Positions 8,510-17,318 of a stretch of DNA of 64,000 bases are shown piece after piece; position 1 is the stretch's first letter; the number at the start of each line of letters is the position of its first letter. Source of the DNA: Streptomyces resistomycificus. Lineage in GTDB: Bacteria; Actinomycetota; Actinomycetes; Streptomycetales; Streptomycetaceae. The position numbers and the translations under genes are program-made. Under the pieces are notes generated by a model, which made no database searches, was not told the origin of the DNA, and saw only the letters and a program-made list of their open reading frames with translations. The stretch spans positions 297,263-361,262 of the forward strand of contig NZ_KQ948993.1 in the NCBI RefSeq assembly GCF_001514265.1, given 5' to 3'.

Positions 8510-9373
8510 TCACTTCAGGAGCCGTGACAGGCGGCGGTCCGCCAGGGGTTTGCCGCCGGTCTGGCAGGTGGGGCAGTACTGGAGCGAGGAGTCGCTGAAG
8601 GAGACCTCGCGGATGGTGTCACCGCAGACGGGGCACGGTTGGCCGGTGCGGCCGTGGACGCGCAGGCCGCTCTTCTTCTCGGCCTTGAGACGGCCCGCCG
8701 CGACACCGCGGGAACGCTCGATCGCCTCGAAGAGAGTCGTCCGGAGAGCCTCGTGCAGCGCTCTCGTCTCCTCCGGGGTGAGGGAGGAGGTCGGTTTGAA
8801 GGGGGACATCTTCGCGGCGTGCAGGATCTCGTCGCTGTAGGCGTTGCCGACGCCCGCGATGAGGCTCTGGTCGCGCAGGGCGCCCTTGATCTGACGCCGC
8901 TCCCCCTTCAGCAGGGCGGCCAGGCGGGACGCGTCGAAGTCGTCGGCGAGCGGGTCCGGGCCGAGGCGGGCCACACCCGGCACCTCCTGGGGGTCCTGGA
9001 CCACGTACACCGCCAGGCGTTTCTGCGTGCCCGCCTCCGTCAGGTCGAAGCCGGCGCCCGTCTCCAGGGCCACGCGCAGCGCGAGGGGGCCCTTGCCGGG
9101 CCGGGGCGGGCCGTCGGGTAGCCGGTCCTTCCAGTGCAGCCAGCCGGCACGGGCCAGGTGGGTCACCAGGTGCGGGCCGCCGTCCGTCTGGAGGTCGAGG
9201 AACTTGCCGTGCCGGTGCACGGCGCTGACCTGGTGGCCCTCCAGAGCGGTGAGCGGAGGGTCGTAGGTCTTCAGGACGCTGATCGCGACGGGCAGCACCC
9301 GTACGATCTCGAGGCCGACGAGGTTGTCGGTCAGGAAGTCCTTGAGCGCTTCGACCTCGGGAAGTTCCGGCAT
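8510..9373 (-). CDS. Fpg/Nei-family DNA glycosylase (AP lyase)
   Basis: A 287-aa protein. I chose the start at 9373 because it gives MPELPEVE: after Met removal, Pro is the catalytic N-terminal nucleophile and the following Glu the second catalytic residue; the open frame continues seven codons further upstream but a longer N-terminus would inactivate the enzyme. RHGKFLDL holds the conserved beta-hairpin Lys. IKGALRDQSLIAGVGNAYSD is the helix-two-turn-helix, and CPVCGDT...CPTC at the end is a four-cysteine zinc finger. The family excises oxidised purines or pyrimidines and nicks the abasic site. The Streptomyces branch with this finger is often Nei2-like, so 8-oxoG may not be the preferred substrate. 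A possible single-gene unit. Confidence 0.92.
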   Translation of the reverse strand: MPELPEVEALKDFLTDNLVGLEIVRVLPVAISVLKTYDPPLTALEGHQVSAVHRHGKFLDLQTDGGPHLVTHLARAGWLHWKDRLPDGPPRPGKGPLALRVALETGAGFDLTEAGTQKRLAVYVVQDPQEVPGVARLGPDPLADDFDASRLAALLKGERRQIKGALRDQSLIAGVGNAYSDEILHAAKMSPFKPTSSLTPEETRALHEALRTTLFEAIERSRGVAAGRLKAEKKSGLRVHGRTGQPCPVCGDTIREVSFSDSSLQYCPTCQTGGKPLADRRLSRLLK

Positions 9374-9409
9374 ACGTCCAGAGTGCCACCGCATGCCCGG
9401 CGGCTCAGG

Positions 9410-11485
9410 TCAGCCCCGGTCGGGCACCACGAACTCGCACCACACGCACTTGCCGCCGCCCCGCGCCTCGACGCCCCACACGTCGGCGAGCAGGTCGACG
9501 AGGAGCAGGCCCCGGCCGGAGACGCCCGACTCACCGGCCTCACGGCGGCGCGGGAGGGCGCTGGAGGAGTCCTCGACCTCGACCCGCAGCCGGCGGTCAC
9601 TGCCGCTGAGGACCCGCAGGGTGACGATCGCCGAGCCCTCGGTGTGCATCAGGGCGTTGGTGATCAGTTCGTCGGCGGCGAGTTCGATCTCGTCGGAGAG
9701 GTGACGGTCGCCCCACGCGCCGACGGCGGCGCGGATCATGTGCCGGGCCTCGGCGAGTGCCTCGGGGTCGCCGGGTGCCACGTGCTGCTGGAGCCGTCCC
9801 ACGGGCCGCGGGGTGTCGCCGCCGCGGCGGCGCAGCAGGAGCAGGGCGACGTCGTCGTCGCCACCGCGGTTCTCGGCCACGTCGATGAGGCAGTCGGCGA
9901 GATCGCGGACGTCGTCCGGTCCGGCGGCGATGAGCGCCGCGAGGGTACGCATGCCGTCGTCGAGGTCGGCGCCGGGCTGCTCGACCAGGCCGTCGGTGCA
10001 CAGCAGCAGGGCGTGACCGGGGTCCAGTTCCAGGGTGGCGACGGGGTATTCGAGGCAGCCGAACTCGGCCGACAGTCCCAGCGGCATGCCGCCGTCGACG
10101 GGAACGCGGCGGCAGCTGCCGTCGGGGCGGCGGACGAGCGGGTCGATGTGCCCGGCCCGGACCACCTGGACCACGCCGGTGGTCAGGTCGGCCTCCGCGT
10201 ACAGGCAGGTCGCGAAGCGTTCGGTGTCGAGTTCGTGGAGGAAGACGGAGGCACGGGCCATCACCGTGGCCGGGGGGTGGCCCTCGGCGGCGTAGGCCTT
10301 GAGGACGATGCGCAGCTGGCCCATGACGGCGGCGGCGTGGGTGTCGTGCCCCTGGACGTCGCCGATGACGGCGCCGACGCGTCCGCCCGGCAGCGGGATC
10401 AGGTCGTACCAGTCGCCGCCGATGTCCCGGCCGAGCGAGGCGGAACGGTAGCGGACGGCCACGTCGGCGCCGGGGACGCTGGGGATGGTGCGCGGCAGCA
10501 TGGCCTGCTGGAGGCCGGTGGCGAGGTCCTTGTCCTGCTCGTAGAGCATGGCCCGCATGAGACTCTGCGCGATGCTGCTGCCGAGGGCGATCAGGACGTT
10601 GCGGTCCTCGGGTGAGAAGCCGCGCCGGTCGCTGTAGAGCAGGCCCATGGCGCCGATCGGGCGGGCCTCGGCGATGAGCGGGAGGTAGGCGGCCGAAGTG
10701 ATGTCGAGGCCGGTGATGTGCGGCCACAGGATCGGGTAGCGGGCCGCGAACTCCTCCGGCGACTCGATGAAGCGGGGGCTGAGGGTGCGGACGGCCTCGC
10801 TCATCGGATAGGGCTCGTCGATCCGGGTGATGTCGGTGCCGGGCACGAAGCTGCCCTCGGGGCCCTCGGCGATCAGCCGGATGCGGCCGGCCTCGACCAG
10901 TCCGAAGACCAGGCTGGTGGCGCCGAGGTGGGTGAGGCCGTGGGTGTCCTTGAGGATGTCGATGACGTCCTGGACGGTACGGGCGTGGGCGAGGGCGGCC
11001 GTGGTGAGCTGCACGACGTTGGTCTGCCGGCGCCGGGCCTCGTCCTGGGCTGCCTGCTCCCGGCGGTCCTCGAGCTCGCCGACCTCGTCGGTGGCGTCGC
11101 GGACGATGCCGATGATGCGGCGCGGGCGGCCGGTCTCGTCGCGCCGGATGTAGCCCTGGGTGTGGGTCCAGCGCAGGGTCCCGTCGCGGCAGCGGATACG
11201 GAAGTAGGTGCCGTAGTTCTCGCTGCCGTCCTTGATGGCCTGCGCCACCAGGGCGTCGAGCCGATGCCCTTCGGCGCGCGGGATCCGCACGACCAGGGTC
11301 TCGGGGTGGTCGTCGAACTCGTCGGGGCGCAGGTCGAACACCTCGTGGGCCTGGGCGTCCATGTGGAACAGGCCGTTGTCCAGGTCCCAGTCGAAGCTGC
11401 CCATGCGGTTGAGCGCCAGGATCGGATCCGGGTGGGCGGGCCAGTCGTCCGGGAGTGCCAGGGCGCTCGCTCCCCGATCAACCAT
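9410..11485 (-). CDS. PAS-GAF-SpoIIE phosphatase with C-terminal HATPase_c (serine kinase) domain
   Basis: A 691-aa cytoplasmic regulator. Residues about 25-135 form a PAS domain with a PAC tail (FRIRCRDGTLRWTHTQGYIR); 160-305 a GAF domain (AAYLPLIAEARPIGAMGLLY); 325-545 a PP2C/SpoIIE phosphatase with the metal Asp motifs GRDIGGDWYDL, VIGDVQGHD and LLCTDGLVE; 570-685 a Bergerat-fold ATPase with N-box ELAADELITNALMH and the G-box SGRGLLLVDLLAD. This layout is common in Streptomyces, where such proteins tune anti-sigma/anti-anti-sigma switches. No STAS or RsbW partner lies next to it, so its target is unknown. The ATG at 11485 has AAGGTGG 8 bases ahead. Confidence 0.92.
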   Translation of the reverse strand: MVDRGASALALPDDWPAHPDPILALNRMGSFDWDLDNGLFHMDAQAHEVFDLRPDEFDDHPETLVVRIPRAEGHRLDALVAQAIKDGSENYGTYFRIRCRDGTLRWTHTQGYIRRDETGRPRRIIGIVRDATDEVGELEDRREQAAQDEARRRQTNVVQLTTAALAHARTVQDVIDILKDTHGLTHLGATSLVFGLVEAGRIRLIAEGPEGSFVPGTDITRIDEPYPMSEAVRTLSPRFIESPEEFAARYPILWPHITGLDITSAAYLPLIAEARPIGAMGLLYSDRRGFSPEDRNVLIALGSSIAQSLMRAMLYEQDKDLATGLQQAMLPRTIPSVPGADVAVRYRSASLGRDIGGDWYDLIPLPGGRVGAVIGDVQGHDTHAAAVMGQLRIVLKAYAAEGHPPATVMARASVFLHELDTERFATCLYAEADLTTGVVQVVRAGHIDPLVRRPDGSCRRVPVDGGMPLGLSAEFGCLEYPVATLELDPGHALLLCTDGLVEQPGADLDDGMRTLAALIAAGPDDVRDLADCLIDVAENRGGDDDVALLLLRRRGGDTPRPVGRLQQHVAPGDPEALAEARHMIRAAVGAWGDRHLSDEIELAADELITNALMHTEGSAIVTLRVLSGSDRRLRVEVEDSSSALPRRREAGESGVSGRGLLLVDLLADVWGVEARGGGKCVWCEFVVPDRG

Positions 11486-11584
11486 GGGGCCACCTTGCCA
11501 GGATTTGCCCGATTCTTCGACCGGGGGGAGGCGTGCGGGACATGGGGCGAGGGGTCGGTGCGGTCGGCTGCCGGCGGGATGCCG

Positions 11585-12955
11585 TCAGCTGTCGAAGACG
11601 TCGGTGGGGCTGCCGAAGACGCTGTCCGTGCCGGCCGGGTCGTCGGGGATCAGTCCGCCGCCGTCGGGCAGGTCGGGGGTGTCCGGTACGGCCTCGGGGC
11701 CGACCTCGTCGGTGGCGTCGAGGGAGTCCGGGGAGGTGCCGGGGTCCGCCACAGTGGGCTCGTCGAAGGGCGGGGCGTCGGGGATCGCCGTTCCGAGGTC
11801 GGGTACGGCGGTGCCGCCCGAGGGGGCGAGGGGGGTCCCGGGGACGGTGGGGGGTGGCGTGGCGGTGGGGGTGCCGGGGACGGTTCCGGTGGGGCAGTCG
11901 GTCGGCTCCGTCGGGGGCTCCCACGTCGGCAGGCCGGTCGGGGTGTCCGTGAGAGGGCCGGTCGGCGTGTCCGTGAGAGCGCCGGTCGGCAGGTCGGTGG
12001 TGGGCGTGACGGTCGGCGTGGCGGTGGGCGTACCGGTCGGCAGGTCGACCGGCGCCTCTCCGGCGCTCTCCGGCGCGACGGTGGGCGTGGGGGTCACGCA
12101 GTCGGTCGCCCCGGGGGAGGCGCTCTCGTCCGTGGGGGACCCGCTCGGCGAGGTACCGGACGCGCTGTCGTCGGGGGTCGGCGCCGGCGGGGTTGGCACG
12201 GGCACCACGCGGTCGTGGCGGACGTCGTGACCGATGCGCCGCTCGATCCAGGTGCGGTGGACCGGGTCGATGATCGTGACATCGGTGACGACCTGGGGGG
12301 TCGGGACCACCGCGACCATCCGGGTGGTCAGGTATCCGGGCCAGGCGCGGCCGCCGGTGCCCGGGTTGCCCGGGGTCACCGCCGGCGGCTTCAGGGGGTT
12401 GCCGCAGGCGCAGCGCACGCGTGGCAGGCCCCGGTTGTCGACGAGGACCGCGGTGCCGGCCTGGAGGACGGACTGGTAGGAGGTCGTCCGGCCCTCGCGG
12501 TAGCCGTGGTTGGTGACCCGCGTGTCGGCGCGCAGCACGACCGGGGCCAGTCCGCGCAGAAAGTCCGGGATCGCTTCCAAGGAGATGCCCTCGGCCTCGG
12601 CGAAGGCGCGCGCCCGGGCCGGGTCACGGGTCAGGTGGTCGGCCTGCCGGGCGACATCGCAGCTGGCGACCCGCGCGGTCCCGCCGTAGAGGCCCGGGGT
12701 CCCGCCGGACAGGGACCGTACGCCGGTCTCAGCCGAGGGACCCGGTTGGGTCGTTCGGGTGAGCGCGGGCGACGGGGCCGTCGGGGCCGCGGTGGAGTCC
12801 GTGAAGGGATCCGGCCCCTGGGCCGCGGCCGGCTGGAGAAGGAGTTCTCCGCTCGGTTCCGTGTCCTCGCCCCCGGCGGCGGCGCAGCCGGCGACGAGGA
12901 ACGCCGCCGAGAGCGCGCAGGCCGCGACGAGGGTTCCGGTGGGTTTGCGCACCAC
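11585..12955 (-). CDS. Secreted lipoprotein with a Thr/Pro-rich tail (DUF6777-like)
   Basis: A 456-aa protein with a signal peptide ending in the lipobox LVAGC. Residues about 75-200 form the only ordered-looking part (SCDVARQADHL, ISLEAIPDFLRGLAPVVLRA, VLVDNRGLPRVRCACGNPL); this resembles the streptomycete DUF6777 domain as I remember it, function unknown. The remaining C-terminal half is low complexity: repeated PTG-x-LTDTPTG units, then an acidic Asp/Pro/Gly-rich end, likely disordered and spanning the wall. GTG codons at 12955 and 12952 both fit; the second has the better spacing to GGGAG. A membrane-surface role is inferred only from the lipobox. Confidence 0.78.
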   Translation of the reverse strand: MVRKPTGTLVAACALSAAFLVAGCAAAGGEDTEPSGELLLQPAAAQGPDPFTDSTAAPTAPSPALTRTTQPGPSAETGVRSLSGGTPGLYGGTARVASCDVARQADHLTRDPARARAFAEAEGISLEAIPDFLRGLAPVVLRADTRVTNHGYREGRTTSYQSVLQAGTAVLVDNRGLPRVRCACGNPLKPPAVTPGNPGTGGRAWPGYLTTRMVAVVPTPQVVTDVTIIDPVHRTWIERRIGHDVRHDRVVPVPTPPAPTPDDSASGTSPSGSPTDESASPGATDCVTPTPTVAPESAGEAPVDLPTGTPTATPTVTPTTDLPTGALTDTPTGPLTDTPTGLPTWEPPTEPTDCPTGTVPGTPTATPPPTVPGTPLAPSGGTAVPDLGTAIPDAPPFDEPTVADPGTSPDSLDATDEVGPEAVPDTPDLPDGGGLIPDDPAGTDSVFGSPTDVFDS

Positions 12956-13088
12956 TCTCTCCCGTCCATCCCGGGCAGTTCGTCACTATTGTCTGCTTCA
13001 CTCACTTGGGTTACGCAAGCGGAGGCCGCGGTACACGGAGCGTCACACGGGCTTCCGGCGCGACAATGGACGGGAGGAGCGCACGGAC

Positions 13089-14510
13089 GTGAACTGGTTC
13101 AACGCACCGGACTTCTGGATGAGCCGATTGGTCTTCCAGCGGGGCCTGGCCGCCCTGTACGTCGTGGCGTTCGTGACGGCGGCCCTGCAGTTCCGTGCAC
13201 TGATGGGCGAGCGGGGCATGCTGCCCGTCCCCCGCTTCGTCGAGCGGACGCCCTTCAAGCGGGCTCCGAGCCTCTTCCACCTGCACTACTCGGACCGGTT
13301 CTTCGCCGCGTGCGCCTGGGCGGGCTGCGGGGTGTCGGCCGCGCTGGTGGCCGGCCTCGACTCACAACTCCCGCTGTGGGCCGCAATGGTGCTGTGGCTG
13401 GTGCCGTGGCTGCTGTATCTGTCGATCGTGAACGTCGGCCAGACCTGGTACGGATTCGGCTGGGAGTCCCTGCTGCTGGAGGTCGGGTTCCTCGCCGTCT
13501 TCCTCGGCAACGACGAGGTGGCCCCGCCGGTCGTCGTCCTGTTCCTGCTGCGCTGGATCCTGTTCCGCGTCGAGTTCGGCGCGGGTCTGATCAAGATGCG
13601 CGGCGACGCGTGCTGGCGGAAGCTGACGTGCCTGGACTTCCACCACGAGACGCAGCCCATGCCGGGCCCGCTGAGCTGGTTCTTCCACCATCTGCCCCGG
13701 CCCCTGCACCGGGCGGAGGTGGCCGCCAACCACGTCACCCAACTCGCCGTGCCCGTCCTGCTGTTCACCCCGCAGCCGGCGGCCACGGCGGCGGCCGCCC
13801 TGATGATCCTCACCCAGTTGTGGCTGGTGCTGTCGGGCAACTTCTCCTGGCTGAACTGGATCACGATCGTCCTGGCGCTGTCGGCGGTGAGACTCCCCGG
13901 CGATCCACCGCCCCTCCCGGGCACCCCACTCTGGTACGAGGTGCTCGTCCTCGCGGTCGCCGCGCTGCTCGTCGGACTCAGCTACCAGCCGGCCCGCAAC
14001 ATGCTCTCCCGCCGCCAGGTCATGAACCGCTCCTTCGACCCGCTCCACCTGGTCAACACCTACGGCGCCTTCGGCAGCGTCAGCCGGATCCGCTACGAGG
14101 TGATCGTCGAGGGCACGGCGGACGAGGTCCCGCGCGAGGACTCCGAGTGGCGGGAGTACGAGTTCAGGGGCAAGCCGGGTGATCCCCGGCGCTGGCCCCG
14201 TCAGTTCGCGCCGTACCACCTGCGGCTGGACTGGATGATGTGGTTCGCCGCGCTGTCCCCCGCGTACGCCGGATCGTGGTTCGGCGCGATGGTGGAACGG
14301 CTCCTGGAGAACGACCGCGACACCCTGCGACTGCTGCGCCGCTCCCCGTTCCCGCCCGACTCCCCGCCCCGCCACATCCGTGCCCGCCTGTTCCGGTACC
14401 GCTACACGACCTGGGACGAACTGCGGGAGACGGGCGCCTGTTGGGAGCGGACGTACGTGCGGGAGTATCTGCCGCCGACGCGGCTGGCGGGGGTGGCTCA
14501 GAGGTCGTAG
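13089..14510 (+). CDS. Lipase maturation factor family membrane protein
   Basis: A 473-aa protein starting at GTG 13089, which has GGGAGGAG ahead of it; the frame is open much further upstream but antisense to the lipoprotein gene. It has about six to eight membrane segments and the LMF1-type signature: WNDFW-like start, WYGFGWESLLLEVGFLAVFL, FGAGLIKMRGDACWRKLTCL, a GLIKxRGD..W core, and the C-terminal block beginning LVNTYGAFGSVSRIRYEVIV. In animals LMF1 helps lipases fold in the ER; bacterial relatives share the fold but have no demonstrated substrate. It is convergent with the aldo/keto reductase gene and divergent from the lipoprotein gene, with a 133-bp gap that must contain both promoters. 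Confidence 0.88.
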   Translation: MNWFNAPDFWMSRLVFQRGLAALYVVAFVTAALQFRALMGERGMLPVPRFVERTPFKRAPSLFHLHYSDRFFAACAWAGCGVSAALVAGLDSQLPLWAAMVLWLVPWLLYLSIVNVGQTWYGFGWESLLLEVGFLAVFLGNDEVAPPVVVLFLLRWILFRVEFGAGLIKMRGDACWRKLTCLDFHHETQPMPGPLSWFFHHLPRPLHRAEVAANHVTQLAVPVLLFTPQPAATAAAALMILTQLWLVLSGNFSWLNWITIVLALSAVRLPGDPPPLPGTPLWYEVLVLAVAALLVGLSYQPARNMLSRRQVMNRSFDPLHLVNTYGAFGSVSRIRYEVIVEGTADEVPREDSEWREYEFRGKPGDPRRWPRQFAPYHLRLDWMMWFAALSPAYAGSWFGAMVERLLENDRDTLRLLRRSPFPPDSPPRHIRARLFRYRYTTWDELRETGACWERTYVREYLPPTRLAGVAQRS

Positions 14511-14573
14511 AGGCGGAGGGGGTGGCACCTTCTCCGGCTCGGCGAGGAGGCCGGCCCTGGTCCTCGGGCACGC

Positions 14574-15560
14574 TCACGACGGCTCGTCGGTGGGGACCGG
14601 GGCGTCGGCCGGCAGCAGGCCGGCCTCGCGCAGCTCCTGCCAGAACGCGGCCGGGACGGCGGCCGCGAACTGGTCGGCGCAGTCGTGCATCTCGGCCGCC
14701 GAGCGGGCGCCGACGAGGACGCTCGCGACCGCGGGATGGGCGGCGCAGAAGCCCAGCGCGGCGGCACGCAGGGTGGTGCCGTGGTGTTCGGCGACGGACT
14801 TGAGCCGCAGAGCGCGTTCCAGCAACTCGGCTGGCGCCTCGGCGTAGTTGTAGGTCGCTCCCGGTTTCGGGTCCGCCAGCAGACCCGAGTTGAAGGCGCC
14901 GCCGACGACGACCGCGATGCCCCGTGTCACGGCCGCCGGGAGCAGTTCGGTCAGCGCGTCCTGGTCGAGCAGGGAGTAGCGGCCGGCGCACAGCACCACG
15001 TCGACGTCCGTGTCGCGGACGAAACGGGTGAGCATCTCCGTCTGGTTCATGCCCACGCCGATCGCGCCGACCACGCCCTGCGCGCGGAGCCTCTCCAGGG
15101 CCGGATAGCCCTCACGGAAGGCCTGTTCGGCGTGGTCGTCGGGGTCGTGGAGGTAGACGACGTCGACGCGGTCGAGGCCGAGCCGTTCCAGACTGGCCTC
15201 CAGGGTGCGGCGTACGCCGTCGGCGGTGAAGTCCCAGACGCGGCGGTGGGCCGCGGGGACCGCGAAGCCGTTCGCGAGGTCGTCGCCGCCCGCCGTCGTG
15301 GGTTCCAGCCGGCGGCCGGCCTTCGTGGACACCGTGTACTCGGCGCGGGGGTGTGCGCGCAGGGCCGCACCCAGTCGGCGCTCGGACAGGCCGAGGCCGT
15401 AGTGCGGGGCGGTGTCGAAATAGCGGACGCCCCGCTGCCAGGCCGCGGTGACCGCCTCGTGCGCCTGCTCCTCGCCGACCTCGGTGAAGAGGTTGCCGAT
15501 CGCGGCCGCGCCGAAGGCGAGCGCGCTGACCTGGACGCCGCTGCGACCGAGGGTGCTCAC
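14574..15560 (-). CDS. Aldo/keto reductase, L-fucose/D-threo-aldose dehydrogenase type
   Basis: A 328-aa protein beginning at GTG 15560, whose first bases overlap the stop of the upstream SDR remnant (GTGA). TIM-barrel AKR motifs: STLGRSGVQVSALAFGAA, the catalytic Asp/Tyr in FDTAPHYGLGLSERRLG, the Lys in VSTKAGRRL, and the catalytic His in DVVYLHDPDDH. The closest style is the bacterial L-fucose dehydrogenase/D-threo-aldose 1-dehydrogenase group that oxidises L-fucose to the lactone. In streptomycetes such genes sit in fucose operons just behind an SDR, which fits the tight overlap here. Since the upstream SDR is truncated and its promoter is lost, expression of this gene is doubtful unless a new promoter has formed. 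Confidence 0.85.
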   Translation of the reverse strand: MSTLGRSGVQVSALAFGAAAIGNLFTEVGEEQAHEAVTAAWQRGVRYFDTAPHYGLGLSERRLGAALRAHPRAEYTVSTKAGRRLEPTTAGGDDLANGFAVPAAHRRVWDFTADGVRRTLEASLERLGLDRVDVVYLHDPDDHAEQAFREGYPALERLRAQGVVGAIGVGMNQTEMLTRFVRDTDVDVVLCAGRYSLLDQDALTELLPAAVTRGIAVVVGGAFNSGLLADPKPGATYNYAEAPAELLERALRLKSVAEHHGTTLRAAALGFCAAHPAVASVLVGARSAAEMHDCADQFAAAVPAAFWQELREAGLLPADAPVPTDEPS

Positions 15561-15910
15561 CGGCCCGCCGGCCGCATCCGCAGGCCCTGCATGCCGCCGT
15601 CGACGGCCAGTGAGGTGCCGGTGGTGGCGCCGGACAGCGGGCTCGCCGAGTAGGCGACCGCGCTCGCGACTTCGTCGGCCGTCACGAGGCGGCCGGTGGG
15701 CTGGCGGGTCTCCAGGGCGGCCCACTCCGCGGCCGGGTCGGCGGCCTTGGACAGCAGGCGGCCGATCCACGGGGTGTCGGCCGTACCGGGGTTGACGCTG
15801 TTGACGCGGATGCCCTCGCGGACGTGGCCGGCGGCCATGGCGAGGGTGAGGGAGTGCACGGCACCCTTCGTCGCGCTGTACAGCGCGCGCTGCGGCAGGC
15901 CCGGCCGCGG
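15557..15910 (-). pseudogene. 5'-truncated SDR dehydrogenase
   Basis: Only the C-terminal half of a short-chain dehydrogenase is left: LYSATKGAVHSLTLAMAAGH with the YxxxK active site, RVNSVNPGTADTPWIGRLL, and DEVASAVAYSASPLSGATTG followed by the usual TSLAVDGG end. The whole N-terminal Rossmann part, including the TGxxxGxG cofactor loop, is missing. Similarity stops near 15905-15910, beyond which the frame reads arginine/proline-rich nonsense. The reading frame is otherwise intact and its stop overlaps the AKR start, so this was the upstream partner in an operon, probably of fucose catabolism. The break looks like a deletion or rearrangement endpoint. Confidence 0.75.
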
Positions 15911-15972
15911 CGGCCCACCACGCGGCCGCGGACCTCTCGTACGCGGCGGAGGCGAGTGACGCACGCTGTCCG

Positions 15973-16548
15973 TCACAGGATGCGCCGCACGGCCTCCACG
16001 ATCGCGCTCCGGCATTCCGCCGGGTCCGACGTCAGGAGAGTCGTCGCCGGCATGCTCGCGGCATTCGTCGGGCTCCAGGCCGAGGCGATGGCCAGGACGA
16101 GGGTGAGAAGCGTGGCCGGGGCGAAGCCCGATGTGCCCACTTGGTCCTTCCGGACCGCTTCCAACGAGGCGAGCTTGTTGTTGCGGGTCGGCTCGGCGAC
16201 GGCAGGGTCCCGTTCCACGGCAGTGCCGCGTTCCAGTCGGTGCCAGGTCGCCAGGCGGAGCACCTCGGGGTGCTTCTGGTAGAAGTCGAACAGTCGCCCG
16301 GCGTAGTCCGGCAGGTCGTCAGGTGTGAAGGGCACCATGTCGAGGCCTCGCCCGACGTGTGCGTCGAAGACGGCGTCGAAGAGCCCGTCCTTGTTGCAGA
16401 AGTAGACGTATATGAGGTTCTTGTTCGCCGAGGCGGCCTTGGCGATCCGGTCGACTCGGGCTCCCGCGATCCCGTATGCCGCGAACTCCTCCGTCGCCGC
16501 CTGGAGGATGCGCGCCTTCGTGGCTTCGGCTCGGGACATGGGGGTCAT
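15973..16548 (-). CDS. TetR-family transcriptional regulator
   Basis: A 191-aa protein from ATG 16548 (a second ATG at 16539 is also possible). The N-terminal helix-turn-helix is complete: KARILQAATEEFAAYGIAGA, then VDRIAKAASANKNLIYVYFCNKDGLF. The C-terminal ligand domain is all-helical and its last segment (SDPAECRSAIVEAVRRIL) resembles TetR_C groups. The frame extends far upstream but without coding character. It lies 60 bp from the SDR breakpoint and 250 bp from transposase remains, so its original targets may be gone. The MFS pump and the oxidoreductase 1.3-1.9 kb away carry operator-like repeats and are candidate targets, but this is inference. Confidence 0.85.
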   Translation of the reverse strand: MTPMSRAEATKARILQAATEEFAAYGIAGARVDRIAKAASANKNLIYVYFCNKDGLFDAVFDAHVGRGLDMVPFTPDDLPDYAGRLFDFYQKHPEVLRLATWHRLERGTAVERDPAVAEPTRNNKLASLEAVRKDQVGTSGFAPATLLTLVLAIASAWSPTNAASMPATTLLTSDPAECRSAIVEAVRRIL

Positions 16549-16804
16549 GTTAACAGCGCCTAATGGGTCTTGCCGTGGCGAAGAGACTCGGTGCCGGTGC
16601 CGTCGGCAGATGAGCGCTCCAGCCGCCGGAACCGGTGAGTTCGGGGGGTCAGACCGTGCCCCGATGGTCGGCCGGGAGGCCGGACCGCTGATGGGGTGGC
16701 GTGCCTGCCCCTGGTGGTGTGAGCACTGAATCCATGAGGCCGTGTGCCGCCTCACGTAGGCCGCGGAGAGCGAAGTGCCGGAAAGAGCAGCCGAGTTGCC
16801 CCTG
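16549..16804. other. Intergenic, no gene seen
   Basis: No frame here has convincing protein features. It includes the TetR promoter side (with GTTAAC near 16551) and lies next to the decayed insertion sequences. Confidence 0.5.
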
Positions 16805-17025
16805 ATCGGCGATGGCTGGGACGAAGGCCGACGCGATGTGGAGACCGGGACGAGGCGGGCCGCAAGGCCACAGCGAAGCTGCCCGAGGGAGTGGAGGGCA
16901 TCGTGAAGCCGCACCAACTCGTCGCGCGGCACGGCGGGGGGGACCTGGTTCCGGCCGGGGTGGTAGTGGGGATCGAGACCGGCCGCGGTTCGCGGGTGCA
17001 GGCCCTGATCGCCTCCGGTTACCAG
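16805..17025 (+). mobile_element. IS110-family transposase, decayed N-terminal fragment
   Basis: Translation in two frames gives parts of the IS110 RuvC-like N-terminus: first IGDGWDEGRRDVET, then after a one-base shift DEAGRKATAKLPEGVEGIVK, HQLVARHGGGDLVPAGVVVG and IETGRGSRVQALIASGYQ. Functional relatives read like DEAGRxLAxxRLPEGVEGI...VVVGIETDRGPWV. The catalytic Asp of ETDRG is replaced by Gly here, there is a frameshift, and similarity ends after SGYQ, so the element is dead. No start, C-terminal domain or element ends were found. Confidence 0.65.
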
Positions 17026-17039
17026 GGAGGACGAGGTGG

Positions 17040-17310
17040 CTCGCCGGAGGCGTACTGCCTCCGGCGATGTCGCACGCGGTCCACTACCTGGTGGACACGG
17101 CGTCAAGTGGCGAGCGATGCCGTTGGGCGCCCCGCCGTGGAATCCTCCCGGCCCACGCCCTCTTCCTACGCCGGCGTGACCATGGTCCGGTCATCGAGTT
17201 CCACGACTGGCCGCGCGGGAAACTCCGTGCGAAGGCGGGCCGGGCTCGGCGCCGAGTGTCCGTGTGATCGACTCCCGGCCGGTGAAGGCGGACGCCGTCG
17301 TGGGCCCGGC
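17040..17310 (+). mobile_element. IS5-family (DDE) transposase, decayed N-terminal fragment
   Basis: The frame from 17040 reads GVLPPAMSHAVHYLVDTASS, then ILPAHALFLRRRDHGPVIEF and HDWPRGKLRAKAGR before a stop; a different frame then gives VIDSRPVKADAVVGPAG, matching the IDSQSVKADAVVG block that contains the first catalytic Asp in IS5/ISL2-like transposases. Two or more frame changes and a stop show decay. It directly follows the IS110 fragment and precedes a membrane-protein gene; the C-terminal half is absent here, but a C-terminal IS5-family remnant lies at 48312-48500. Confidence 0.65.
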
Positions 17311-17318
17311 GGGTGTCG

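Noticed and set aside
10718..14182. A 1154-codon open frame on the + strand
   Set aside because: It is antisense to the phosphatase and the lipoprotein genes and out of frame with the lipase-maturation gene; long antisense frames are common at this GC content and its composition is Gly/Val/Arg-rich noise.
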